Source: Symsagittifera roscoffensis
Taxonomy: Eukaryota; Xenacoelomorpha; Acoela; Convolutidae
Direction: 5' to 3'
Length of the DNA: 64,000 bases
Assembly (NCBI RefSeq): GCF_963678635.1
Contig: NC_087071.1
Location: forward strand, 20,737,194-20,801,193
Shown piece after piece: positions 10,405-21,445 of the stretch. Made by a program: the position numbers and the translations under genes. Every line of letters starts with the position of its first letter. The stretch's first letter is position 1. Under the pieces are notes generated by a model. It saw nothing but the letters and a program-made list of their open reading frames with translations. It did not search any database and had not been told where the DNA came from.

Positions 10405-13400
10405 TCAACTGGTTTGGTCTGAAACGACCTGCGAGTGAAGTATGCCCGATATCGCAACCACTGATGCATCCGTGTCCAGCACGAACATTCCCTTCTCTGT
10501 TGGCATGCCGAGGACCGGTGCCTCGCAAAGTTCACGCTTGATGTTTTCAAATGAAACTTGTGCCTCATCAGTCCAGGTGAACTTTTTGCCCTTGTTTCTC
10601 ATCAGCCTCTGCATGGGGTATATCTTGTCAGCATACCCCTTGATGAACTCTCGATAATAATTTGCGAATCCCAGAAAACTCATCAGCTGTGTATCTGTCT
10701 TAGGTGCCTTCCAGGTCAGCACTGCTTCAACCGCTTCGGGATCTGGTCTCACTCCATGTTTGTCAACCAGGCGGCCCAGATACTTTATGGAATCCCTGAG
10801 GATTTCACACTTAGAGGGTTTGCATTTCAGACCCGCCTGCTTCATGCAAGAAAACACCTCCTCCAACCTTTCTATGTGGTCTTCCAAGGTTGGTGTTGCA
10901 ATCACGACATCATCGACATAACACATAATGAGATTCCCGTATTTCTTAGTGACGCTCGTGAGTGCCTGGGCCATCAGTCGCTGGAATGTGGCCGTCGCGT
11001 TGCACAATCCGAATGGCATCCTCTTCCACTGGAACAGTCCCAGCTCACACGCGAAACCTGTTTTCTCTCGATCTTGCTTTCTGAGTGGCACTTGCCAGAA
11101 TGCGGAGCCCAAATCCAACGTCGTGAAGAACTTAGCGTCTCCCAGCTTGGATAGGCTCTCATCGATGCGGGGAATCGGGTATGCGTCCTTTATAGTCACT
11201 GCGTTCAGATAACGGAAATCACAACAAAATCTGAGTTGTCCCCCTTTCTTTTTCGCCATGACCACGTCACAAGCCCATGGGGACTTCGACGGCTCAATCA
11301 TGTCGTACTCCATTAACATTTCAATTTCCTTCCTACACGCTTCTGACTTGTTTGGGGTCATTCTTCTCGCCCCTTCCCTATGAGGTACCGAGCCCTCTTC
11401 TATCTCAATCTCGTGCTCTACAAAATTGCAACAACCTATATCGGCCTTATGTTTTGAAAAAACGTCTGCGTTCCGATCTAGCACCGCCCTGAGCGAATCT
11501 AGTTCCTTGTCAGATATTTTACCCCTCAGATGTTCTATCTCAGGTAGGACAGGCCTATTCGCTGCTAACTCTGCTTCCGTCGGCCTCTCAGGAAAGTTGG
11601 AACAACTAGACAGCCCATCATCTGTTTCCGACTTCATTGAAAACAATTTCCTAGAAGATTTCAATTCAATTACTCTTTTCATTATACATTCTTGGTTCGC
11701 ATGTAATGGACATTTAGTTACATCAAACTTCTTCAAGTTCTCCACACTCAGAAAGTCTGTGTTCAGAGGCAAAGCGTAGCCAAGTTTCTTTCCCCTCTGT
11801 ATTGTCACTGTTGTTGCTTCTGTGTTCAATAACACACTCACACACAGTCCGCTCTGAGTGAGTGAGAAGCTTCTTCCTAAAATATCCGAGCTTTTACTGT
11901 TTGGATTTGGTACCAGACACACCTGTCTGTCATTGCTGAGTTCATTCAAGTTCCTCATCCTAAACGTCGCTACTACGGCTTGGTTCGGTTTTAATCTAAC
12001 TTTTCGATCCAGAAAAATCGGCACCTTGGCCTGATTAATTAAGATCTTATTAAGGGGTCTTTTCTCATACTTTCTTTCAGGATCCTTGATCCTAATCAAT
12101 CCGTCATTGAGATCGATCGTGACGTCAAAGTTGCGAACGAAATCCCTTCCTAGGATGAACTGGTCGGATTCATCCAAATTCTCTACTACTAGGAAGCTCA
12201 TCCAAAGATGTCTCCCTCCGAGCTGCAGTGAGATGATCGGAGTTCGTCCGGCGACATAGATCGCTCCCTGATTGGCAGCTGCCAACCTGATTTTTGTCGG
12301 TATGAGATCCGACCTATCAAAACCCATGTCGGTCCAAGTATTGACTGGCATGACACTAACTACTGCTCCCGTGTCTAGCAGTCCCTTTACTGAAAGTTGT
12401 CTGCCTTGCACGTCCAGAACGTGTGCGGCCAGATCTGCCTCGCAACCAATATGCACAGCATCCTGTTCGAGCATCGCGTTGTGTCCGATTCGTCTGACCT
12501 TCAGCTCCTCTTGACCAATGTATATACGGCCAACCTGATCGTTCGCATCAGTTATGTGAGCTTTCGTGTAGATATTGATGCCATCCACGTTCATCAGAAT
12601 CGGGTAAGGGCCATGGACATCGATATAATGTCCGTCCACTTTCATCAGCCTCGGACCTCCCGTTGTGAGCAGCGCTCGCACTGCCCTGGAATCCAGTTTG
12701 GGATCCTTCTCCTTCAGGTAGTCGGCATAGATGTCTAGGTGGACCAGTGTAATCTCGGATGGCTCGCTCAGGTTCTTGACCACCTGGTGCCCTGCGACTG
12801 AGATGATAGACATTATTTTGGTCCCTGCCTTCGTCATGCCGAAAGTCTTGCCAGATATAACGTTCAGTTTTAGTCCCTGTTTCTTGGGCTCTTTTTCATC
12901 TTCTGCTCTTGTCGTCTTACTCAGGACATTAAGACTTTCCCGAAGATATGTGCTCTCCAGCTCCGACCTTACCCATTGCTCCACTTCTTTCGTGGCAAGG
13001 TCCTGTTTGACATTCTGCAGAGCTGTCCTTGCCGCCAGGCCGTAATCCACCTTGAGTGGGCTAGACGACTCTGTTTCGAGGTTCGAGGCTACCCCCTCGT
13101 CAGGCCATGTTTTAACCTTTTTAGTCGTGAAAGTGCTCGGTGTCGTCTCCTTTCTCCGAGATTCAGCCTCGTTCATCAGACGTGCTCGACTGGCCTTGAC
13201 ACCCGAAAGCGCCTCATCGTGGCGGGGATGTTTCGCGTCCGCTACCGCGTCCCAAAATTGAGTACAATCCGACTTGAAGTGTCCCTCCAAATTACAGAAG
13301 AAACACCTCGGACCATATTTCATGATGAGCCCTCTCACGTACTCTTCATGATCCTCGTCGGTCGCGTCAGCGTCCTCAAGAAAGTGGCCTATGGCCTTCA

Positions 13401-15681
13401 TGTTCTGTTTGTATGCAGAACACGCAGAAACGTGATGGTCCATCGAACCACAATTCGCGCACGACCTCCTCTTGTCCATGTCATCGCGAGGTTTGTACCA
13501 ACTGGAATTCGCACCAGTGTTTGTCCCGCTATAGTTGCCATAATTGCTGTAACGGTTTTGCGCCCTCGGTTTTATGAGTAAATACTCGCGTGACTTCATA
13601 CGCAAGTCGTCGGGCGTGGGTACCTGGTCAAGCGACAGGGTGAAATGAGTGGCCAACATCGTCTTCAGCTCCTCACTCCTTACTCCATCCATAAACTTCG
13701 AAGCAATCGCCAAGTTTCGCTCGGATATTCTCTCATCCGGGTTGCTTCTCCTCCTGAGCAATTCAAGGTCGTCCAAGAATTTATCTATTGATTCTTCATC
13801 TCTCTGACGCCTCTTCTCGAACTTCACCATAGCCTGGTGCCCTTGTACTCCAGAGCCGAAACGATTCAGCAGGATGTCGAATATCTTGCGAGCGCTGTCT
13901 CTCTCATTGGCTCTTTTCGCCATTACACAATTTAATGCAGTACCCTCCAGGTTGCTTGTCAGCGCGCTGCACTCTTGTTTCTTGGAGAGATTCTCTTCCT
14001 CAAAGTGTAACTTCATCACCTCTATCCAAGTATCAATGCAGCCGTCTGACTCGTCTTTATATGACTTCGGCTTTTTCAGTGTTCTTCTTGACCTCTCTCC
14101 TCTCTCGGTTGACTTCGAGAGCTTGGTGATGAATGTTTCGAGAGATCTGTTCAGAGGCTCAAACATCGAGGCATACATTGTTGTGTCTTGTGAGACTGTA
14201 GTCAGATCTGGTACTGAACTGACTTGTGGCACGGTTGGCAATCTTGTCTCCGGGGTGGCATCTGCCTCCGGTGGGACTGGATTTGTCCAGCCAGGCCTCT
14301 GCGGGGCTGCCCTTGGCCGCTCCTTGTTTCTATGTTCGTAGTTCGTTCTCGAGCCTTGCTGGGCTCTGGCACTGTTGCCCGTACCATCTCCAACATTCGC
14401 ATGGCGTGAGCGCTCCCTTGAGTTGGAATGCTCCTGCCAACTATTCCCATTCAGGATCGCGTCAAGCTTCCGCATCATCAAGTCAGATTTGGCGTCCAAC
14501 CTCCTTTCCAGGCCAGTCATCGTTTGGGCGTAGGTATTATCATGATCATTCAACAATCGCTCGATCTCTCTTGTCATCCTAGCCTCTCTTTCCTCTGACT
14601 CTTTGTTTGCCTGTGCCAGGCTCTCGGCCAGGCATTGATCGGTGTCACGAATCAATTGAGCCTGATCAAACCTCGCCTGCGACTTCACGTGCGTTAGCTC
14701 ATCTTTCAAATTCTCTCGACCATGGTGAGCTCTCTCGTCAACTTGATCTATCCTCTTAGTCATGTCTCGCCTCAATTCATCCAGGCCATTCATCACACCA
14801 GCGAACATATCACTTATGTCACCAGCTGCCCCCAATGGCGGGGTTAGCCCCAGAGAAGACGAGGTCAACTGTGGCTGTAGCCTAGTACTTGATGACGCAC
14901 CGCCCTTTTGCTTGTGCATTGACGTCATCAGTCTGTCAAACGTTGATGATGCTCCCATCGTTATCCCCTCTGACATAGGCCTGGTCGGCGAGGCAGAAGA
15001 CGCCTCCCTGCTCATGTCGTTCCTTGGGCACGGTGTGAAGTTCACATCCGGATGGGTTATCTCCGGGTAGTCATCACTGGAAGTCAAACCTACAGTTGGT
15101 AGTGACGCCATGCGTTCGTCGTACAAGGACTTCCAACTCTTCTTGGCCTTCGAGAACGTCTGCTCTTCACCCGGACTCATACTCGACATCATCGCGTTGT
15201 TACTCTGTTTGGCCAAGGATGAGTGTGCACTTGTCAGATGTGAAGGTTCCTTTCTCCATTTATAGCTCTTAGTCTCTGATTTGGACATTCCCCTGTACAA
15301 CACTTCCTCCCGAGGTTCGACCTCGGGACGCTCCGAGGTCTCCTCTGTCCTCTCGGCTTCCTCCCGTTCGAGGACCTCGTCTGACTCAAAGTCGGGTCGA
15401 ATGAGCGTTCGCTCCCCTTCGTCAAAGAGATCCACCAGCGTTTCGCTCGCAGGCTCGGCCTCGGTGCTCCGTCTTTGATTGCCATCGAGGTTTTTCTCGC
15501 TCCTTAGTTTCATTTCGCTCACTGAAAGATCAGGTTGACCCTTAGTCGATTCGTCTTCAGCAAACGCGTCGGAAGCGCTGCTAAACGAGGTTTGGCTACG
15601 CCTAGTTCTAAACTTCCGCGTGCTTCCCTTGCTTAGCCTGGGAATTTTAGGAGTCGATCCTAGCGAGTCCCTGCGCTGCAT
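10405..15681 (-). CDS. Gypsy-type gag-protease-reverse transcriptase polyprotein, 3'-truncated
   Basis: One open frame of 1,758 codons counted from the ATG at 15681; the frame is open 20 codons further upstream. Visible in order: a Ser/Glu/Arg-rich N-terminus; a coiled coil about 306-410; a retrotransposon gag domain about 545-705; two CCHC knuckles at about 741 (CANCX4HX4C) and 793 (CFFCX4HX4C); aspartic protease LLDTGA at about 1101-1106, with the ILGRDF motif downstream; reverse transcriptase with FGLCNA and the catalytic YVDD at about 1588; and the first RNase H motif DTDAS at about 1736. The frame then shifts and stops at 10405. RNase H-like sequence continues in another frame towards 10385, where the duplication boundary cuts the element. 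No integrase or chromodomain is present. Gag and pol share one frame, as in some Gypsy lineages. No paired LTRs are visible because the 3' end is missing. The long open frame suggests a young copy that can no longer mobilise by itself. Confidence 0.93.
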   Translation of the reverse strand: MQRRDSLGSTPKIPRLSKGSTRKFRTRRSQTSFSSASDAFAEDESTKGQPDLSVSEMKLRSEKNLDGNQRRSTEAEPASETLVDLFDEGERTLIRPDFESDEVLEREEAERTEETSERPEVEPREEVLYRGMSKSETKSYKWRKEPSHLTSAHSSLAKQSNNAMMSSMSPGEEQTFSKAKKSWKSLYDERMASLPTVGLTSSDDYPEITHPDVNFTPCPRNDMSREASSASPTRPMSEGITMGASSTFDRLMTSMHKQKGGASSSTRLQPQLTSSSLGLTPPLGAAGDISDMFAGVMNGLDELRRDMTKRIDQVDERAHHGRENLKDELTHVKSQARFDQAQLIRDTDQCLAESLAQANKESEEREARMTREIERLLNDHDNTYAQTMTGLERRLDAKSDLMMRKLDAILNGNSWQEHSNSRERSRHANVGDGTGNSARAQQGSRTNYEHRNKERPRAAPQRPGWTNPVPPEADATPETRLPTVPQVSSVPDLTTVSQDTTMYASMFEPLNRSLETFITKLSKSTERGERSRRTLKKPKSYKDESDGCIDTWIEVMKLHFEEENLSKKQECSALTSNLEGTALNCVMAKRANERDSARKIFDILLNRFGSGVQGHQAMVKFEKRRQRDEESIDKFLDDLELLRRRSNPDERISERNLAIASKFMDGVRSEELKTMLATHFTLSLDQVPTPDDLRMKSREYLLIKPRAQNRYSNYGNYSGTNTGANSSWYKPRDDMDKRRSCANCGSMDHHVSACSAYKQNMKAIGHFLEDADATDEDHEEYVRGLIMKYGPRCFFCNLEGHFKSDCTQFWDAVADAKHPRHDEALSGVKASRARLMNEAESRRKETTPSTFTTKKVKTWPDEGVASNLETESSSPLKVDYGLAARTALQNVKQDLATKEVEQWVRSELESTYLRESLNVLSKTTRAEDEKEPKKQGLKLNVISGKTFGMTKAGTKIMSIISVAGHQVVKNLSEPSEITLVHLDIYADYLKEKDPKLDSRAVRALLTTGGPRLMKVDGHYIDVHGPYPILMNVDGINIYTKAHITDANDQVGRIYIGQEELKVRRIGHNAMLEQDAVHIGCEADLAAHVLDVQGRQLSVKGLLDTGAVVSVMPVNTWTDMGFDRSDLIPTKIRLAAANQGAIYVAGRTPIISLQLGGRHLWMSFLVVENLDESDQFILGRDFVRNFDVTIDLNDGLIRIKDPERKYEKRPLNKILINQAKVPIFLDRKVRLKPNQAVVATFRMRNLNELSNDRQVCLVPNPNSKSSDILGRSFSLTQSGLCVSVLLNTEATTVTIQRGKKLGYALPLNTDFLSVENLKKFDVTKCPLHANQECIMKRVIELKSSRKLFSMKSETDDGLSSCSNFPERPTEAELAANRPVLPEIEHLRGKISDKELDSLRAVLDRNADVFSKHKADIGCCNFVEHEIEIEEGSVPHREGARRMTPNKSEACRKEIEMLMEYDMIEPSKSPWACDVVMAKKKGGQLRFCCDFRYLNAVTIKDAYPIPRIDESLSKLGDAKFFTTLDLGSAFWQVPLRKQDREKTGFACELGLFQWKRMPFGLCNATATFQRLMAQALTSVTKKYGNLIMCYVDDVVIATPTLEDHIERLEEVFSCMKQAGLKCKPSKCEILRDSIKYLGRLVDKHGVRPDPEAVEAVLTWKAPKTDTQLMSFLGFANYYREFIKGYADKIYPMQRLMRNKGKKFTWTDEAQVSFENIKRELCEAPVLGMPTEKGMFVLDTDASVVAISGILHSQVVSDQTS

Positions 15682-16104
15682 AGTTTTTATCAAAATGAAA
15701 GTATTCGTAATTTGATGGCAATGCAAACGTACCACAAACAAGATTCAGTTAAATCACTTAACGCTGCCTATTCGATTCCGTCAGTATCAAAATGTCTCTT
15801 AGATCTCTCACGACTAAATTAGTGACTCAGCTAAAGTTACACACAGGGTCTACCCAGTATTGATATAATGCTAACTCAACCCGGTTGTATAATATAACAG
15901 TAACACTAAGTTTCCACGAGATATAATCGGTACACAAAACACAATCGATAATCAGATAAGAATATCCTACAGGTGACAGCGACCTTTTGTCAGTATCAAT
16001 TTATCGCCACACAATTTATCAAGTCACTGCTTTGTTAAAATTAAACAATCTTCGATAAAAAGCAGTGATGATTCAGAAATAGATAAATAAAACTTAGTCT
16101 TAAA

Positions 16105-16452
16105 GAAAAAGACTTCCCCCAATCGGAACGATCCGAAAGAACGAAGCCCAGGACACAGTCTTCTCAAGTGGGTGTGTATTTGCCTAATACACCCACCGAG
16201 GTCTTCTTTTGGGTGTCCTGCGATTGCCCGAGCTGTCCTACTAAGTAGCTCAAGGCAACCTCTTGGTCGAAAATTCGTCAAATCTATGAAAAAGCTCTCC
16301 CACACTCGGACTGCTCCAAGTGCACGAGAGTAGGGAACAATTCTTCTTCTCAAGTGGGTGTGTATTTGCTTAATACACCCACCGAGGTCTTCCTTTATTT
16401 GTTCCCGGATTGCCCGAACTTTCCTATTAAGTAGCTCAAGGCAACCACTCAA
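16105..16452. repeat. direct repeat of about 185 bp, copy in second unit
   Basis: Same two-block repeat as at 3921-4268, carried along in copy B of the 12.2-kb segment; one substitution was noted near 16335 (GGCAAC to GGGAAC). Confidence 0.8.
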
Positions 16453-16655
16453 CCAAAATCACAATCAAAAAAAAAATCTTGTTCGGGTACTTCTAATACA
16501 CCCAATATAGAATCCAAAGTTGATCACGAATTTCCGGGTCAGAATGGGTTCTTATGACCCTGATAAGCACGCCTAATATCCTAATATGATCCTAATTAAA
16601 TGGATATTTTCCGTTTCCCAAATTGCCACAGAAGGTTTACTCAAGTCTCTTACAA

Positions 16656-17167
16656 GGAGGGTCGCTAGAAGGTTTAAGACACTCCGGAGGGTTACCTCGG
16701 AGGGTACCTCAATCACTCAAGTTACTTAGGAGGGTATCTTAATCACCCAAGTTACTTCGGAGGGTCCCCCTAAATTTACTAAGGAGGGTCAATAAGATGC
16801 TTAATACGCTCCGGAGGGTCACTTCGGAGGGTACCTCCAAAATTTTCAAATTTTCTGATCTCACTTGGAAGGTTCTCCTACTAGCTTCAAAAAGCGTCAA
16901 AATAAGCTAAGTGTTCTAGGGGGTGCTGTTTCAACTTCTTAGGGTGATCTCGTGGAAATTTTCCACTAAGGAGGGTTGCTAAACGGTTTAGCTGACTCCG
17001 GAGGGTCACTTCGGAGGGTTCCCCCAAAATCAAGAAAAAGGGTTAAGTCACCGCAGTAAAGCCTCTGAAAGCGGTCTACCTGACTTAAAACTAGGTTGGC
17101 TGACACGGTCAACCTTCCCAGTTGAATAAAAGGATGTTTTGATAAAATTTTCTGCCGCTCGGAGGGT
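16656..17167 (+). repeat. GGAGGGT motif cluster, copy B
   Basis: The same twelve-motif cluster in the second unit, apparently with every motif intact. Confidence 0.75.
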
Positions 17168-20100
17168 TGCCCGTTACTTGGACCCTCCGAACCAACAAAT
17201 TCTAAAAAATTTTTCTTTTCCGAAATAATCAACCCAAAAACGGTTGCGATTCGGAAAAGTGGTCAAAAACGTCGACTTATGGTACCAAAATTATCCCGAT
17301 CGGATAACTAGTCTTTGAGAAATCGCCAAAAACGCGTTCGTCAAAATGGCCTTTTTCACCACCTGTATAGGATCTGAAAGACTTTTTTCGCAATTCCGGT
17401 CGAAAGTGCCTAAAAATACTTGAAATGAGCGTAGTAGCCCTGTACGGCACTGGAATAATGCAAAAAACCGGACCAAAATTGGTTTAGAAACAAAAATTTG
17501 GCCAAAAACTATCAAATTTGGACCCTCCGATTCCTTCCTTTTCCAAACCTTAAGTCGTTAGCTCTATCCACGGAGCTACTCGGAGGGTTACCCAAAAATT
17601 TCTCTAGTAACCGAGCACGTTATGCTAGCACGCTCCTAACGCAAAAAATTTTATTGCTCTAACTCTAAAAACTCAAAAACTCGATCTCCAAAACAGACTG
17701 ACAAAATACAGAAAATTATCAAAATTTTGGTCGAAAAATTTTCGTTTTTCTAACTTCTGCTGAATCTTTGCTCACGCGGTTTCTTTAATAAAGGGGATCG
17801 AACTACGTAGCTACTCTCTATATAAAAGCTTTTTGTCTATCGGAAACGCTCGGATATCCGAAAATTTGGGGTCTACAATTTGGTCGAAAATTGGTAATTT
17901 TCGACAAAAAATGGGTGTTTTTTGGGTCTAAACAGGAGATAAGTAATATATAATAAGGATAATAATCTATTAATAGTCGTTAATGAATAGTACTATACCC
18001 TCCTTTGCACCAAAATATCCGAACTAAGACCCTTAACTCGGAAATTTGTAATCGATGGAGGGTACAATCGGACCGCGCCAATCGTGCCCCCCACCACTTA
18101 AGTTTTTATGAAATAGTACCCGAACGATACTAAAATTGCTCCAACGATACCCAACAGTCGTTGTGGATGTTGTCCTTGATGTCCCTGTTGAGTGTGGAAC
18201 ACGTTGATCAGCTTGCCACTCTACCCTCCGGTCACCGGCAAAATCACCATTAACGTGCTTAAACACTCAAATTACACTCGAGGGAGGGTACCCAACCCTT
18301 CACCAAAACACACAATCTTTCTATCAGAAACGATATAAATCAATCTGAAACAACAACAAATAGGAAGGTCAGATCACATCTCGTCCGGAAATAACATATA
18401 AACTGTCACTTTATGTTTTTTTACTGTTTTTGGTCTTTTTTGGATTTTTTTACTGTTTTTTGTACTTTTTTGTTTTTAAATAAATTTATTTTTGGCTTTT
18501 TCTTGGTTATACACTATTTTTGTTTGGTTTTACGCTTTCTCTTTAATTGTTTTTGGTCCTGGGACCTCAGGACAAGCGGGCTCTAGATTTCCCACCTAAC
18601 CCTCCGGCCCCCGGAATTTTCGGTGTTAACTAAGTTAAAAAGCTAAATTGCACTAGACGGAGGGTACGCACCTTCCCCCTAGTACAACAACGGTCATTAA
18701 GGCCTCTAACTCGGGCTTACGCCCGGAGCGGAGGGTACGTCGCTGAAACGCTTGCTGATCATGATGGTTTCATGCCTTTAACAGGCCCACCCAGGAGCGC
18801 CATAAAAACGTCTATGTAACATTCGCCCAAATATCACACAGCGACGGAGCGTAGAAAAAGTACCTATCAACGACTGGCAGGCGTCAGTTACTTTAATTCT
18901 ACTCGTTTTTCACCGTCTCGACCTTGCCAGTTGATTTTCTGGTCTGTTTAGGGCAAAGTAAAAAGTTACCATTTTTAGGCCATCAGTCAAACGACTTTTG
19001 ATCAGCTTTCGTTTGCATGCGAACACAACCACATAGCTGAGTCTCGGATCCTCAGACTACGTGATTGTCATTAAAAACACGGCTCGAACAACCTATTTTT
19101 ATATGTTTTTGTGTGACAGTTTTATATTAAATCCATTGGAGATGGATTGACCCTTTCCTTTTTCTATCTACTCATGCTCTGAAATATTAAATAATAACGG
19201 TGTTAATTAAGATCTAGGACATTACAGCAGCTGTTATAGTTATTTTACCCAGTCCCTTCACATATAATAGTCTCTGGGGGACCAAGCCTCCGCTCCCGTG
19301 ATTTTCTTGAGATAACACTCTTATCTCCTATATTTCGTGTCCCGGGAGGGTTCCGTGGTATTTCTCTTCCCCCCACTGAAGCCTCCGTCTCCACAAATAT
19401 CTGTCGCTAAGGTCCTTATCGTGTGTTCTTGCCACGATAAGAGGCTCCGTAATTTTTCTGTCTCTGATACAACTGTTCTTCACAATCTATATCGTGGTTC
19501 TGATTTTCGTCTTTTTTATTCAAAATGGCCGTCTTTTTTCTATTTCTCAGAAATGTTCTTCTTCCGATCGAAATTTTAAAAATAAAAATTCTAGAACATT
19601 CTGACCCTCCGTCGCAACACTTTTCTGTTCATAAGGCCTTTAGTCACTTTTTTTTCTGTCGCGGGAAGGTTATGCTGTGTCATCTGGCAGAATGGCACAT
19701 CTAGAGACCTAAGTATGGGGACGTTCCTAATTCTAGAGTGGGGGGATAATTTAGTAGTAGCCTTTAAGCTGTAACGGGTCGTAGTCTCATGTCACAAACG
19801 AACCGAATTGGCTCCGACTGATTTGAGGTAGAAAAACACAAGAGATAGTGTCCCTGACTCTTGAGCCAATGGTTATAGGGCCTAGTTTTCTTAAGCCTCA
19901 TGTGTGACTACAGTAGACGAATGTTACAAAACCAAAAATATTTTGGGACTAAATTTTCAGTGTTAACTCCCTGCTCCTAAACTCATCGCGCGTGTTCAAG
20001 CCCGGTTTCTCTTTCCTGATATGTATTGCCTCTAGTGTTAGCAATTTTGTTTGGTTGTTTGACCTATCTATAATTTCCCAACTAAGATCTGCGCTATTTC

Positions 20101-20189
20101 CCTCAAGTTGGCATTGCTGAAGGTGGAGGCCTACCGGTGAGTCTGCTTGTTGTGTTGTGTGTGACGGCCTTCTATCTTGAAATAGGGGG

Positions 20190-20561
20190 CTAGAAAAGCC
20201 CAGTCTTCTGAACGAACTTCAGCGCGTTCTCGGGCGCCGTCTGCAGCAGTTTTAAGTCCGGTTGTTCGCCGAGGTAGGTCTTTCTTTCGGCCTGCTTTCT
20301 TTCGGCCTGTGAGTCTGCTTTCTTATGTTCCTCAATTCTAGTGGTCAAATGTCGAACAGTTTGTCCGACATAGGTGGAAGTGCATCCACTACATGACAGT
20401 TTATAAACCACTCTTGACTTTATAAACCAGTCTCTTCATGGTTTTCCTAGCAATTGATGGTGGTTCATCTCGCTCATACAGTTTTCTCAGAGCTCTATCT
20501 ATTGCTCTTTCGGTGATGTTAAATAACTTTGATGGATCGGTGGTGTAGAAAAAGACGTTCT
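20190..20561 (-). pseudogene. Penelope-type GIY-YIG endonuclease fragment, copy B
   Basis: Second copy of the fragment, with the same frameshift. Two amino-acid changes separate it from copy A (H to Q and T to A in the charged stretch after EHKK). Few changes and a shared defect mean the fragment was already broken when the 12.2-kb segment duplicated. Confidence 0.7.
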
Positions 20562-20796
20562 ATCTTGTATGTGCTTGTTGTGCTACTTTTCGTTTGACTT
20601 GATCAAATGTAATTCGTGCTTTGCATGGTGTAATAAAATCTAATCAATTCATGAATACTTTGAATGAAAAGTTTGTGGAAATGAAGAAAACTCTATTAAA
20701 TTGTAGTTTAATTCCATAAAAAGTATTTACATTTTAGATATACAATTGTCTGGATATTTTAAATATTACTATTTGATTGGCATGAACATTTCATAT

Positions 20797-21445
20797 TTAT
20801 GTGCGGCTATCGACTAAGTCCATCCGCCAGCTACTTCGACTATGCTTGCTTCCTGGACTCTGTGAGTAATACATAGGGCTGCTATTTGTTGCAAAATGCT
20901 CTTCTGTTACAGTAACTACATTCAGTGTTTGCATTGTCGTGGTGACATTTCTATGTGGGGGTATTTCTTTGTCCTTTGACGCCCTTTCCCGGATAATGAT
21001 ATGCTTTGTTTCTCGGTCTCGATATTTTTCGACTGCGGATACTTCTTTCTGATCAAATTTGGAGCGACGAATAGCCTCTATTTCTTTACTTTTTTCTGCG
21101 ATAGATTTTTGAGTATCTCGCAGCTTTGCGTCAAGATCACTGAAATCATCCTTGCTATTTCGCTGGCGTATCTGAACAATCGATTTATCAGATGTCGGAA
21201 TATCTTCGTTTTCCGAGTCTTCTTCGGTGCTAGAGTTTTCGGACTCATTGTCTGGTTGTGTTTCGGATATTTCATAAACGAAATAACGATCATATTTGGG
21301 CTCGCTCTCACTCTTTTTGCATTCTTTTTGGTAGTTTTGTAATAGATCGCTTATTTGGTGTTCCAATGACATCAATTCGCGCTTGATTTTAAGCTCAAGT
21401 TCAGTCGGACTGGATGCTTGGTAACTGTAGATACGGACCCGGGAG
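20797..21445 (-). CDS. coiled-coil gene, exon 12 (terminal exon, copy B)
   Basis: Acceptor CTTTTTTCAG precedes 21445; one leading base completes the Ser codon begun by exon 11. Encodes a short coiled coil, an acidic stretch (NESENSSTEEDSENEDIP), a basic helix and a Ser/Arg tail ending MDLVDSRT at the stop 20797-20799. An ATTAAA, a variant poly(A) signal, lies about 85 bases downstream (20707-20712, minus strand). This exon lies inside the tandem segment, so it has a twin at 8613-9261. Confidence 0.87.

Larger units (their letters stand above)
15682..20186. other. non-coding leader/LTR-like region of the unit, copy B
   Basis: Second copy of the region at 3498-8002, with the same motifs shifted by 12,184 bp (12,183 after a one-base indel near 17210). 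No coding frame is supported. The few differences are isolated, for example a G to T change near 19243 and one extra G in the run near 19740. Short frames here, such as one at 16024-16452, come from the 185-bp direct repeat. Confidence 0.55.

Noticed and set aside
10558-15070. Plus-strand frames of up to about 200 codons opposite the gag-pol (for example 12976-13581, 10558-11154, 13874-14341)
   Set aside because: They are antisense to a frame with clear gag, protease and RT motifs; their composition follows from the codons of the real frame, and duplicates simply recur in copy A.
15682-16500. Primer-binding site and LTR boundary for the Gypsy-type element
   Set aside because: No convincing tRNA-complementary stretch or TG...CA pair could be fixed without the missing 3' LTR.
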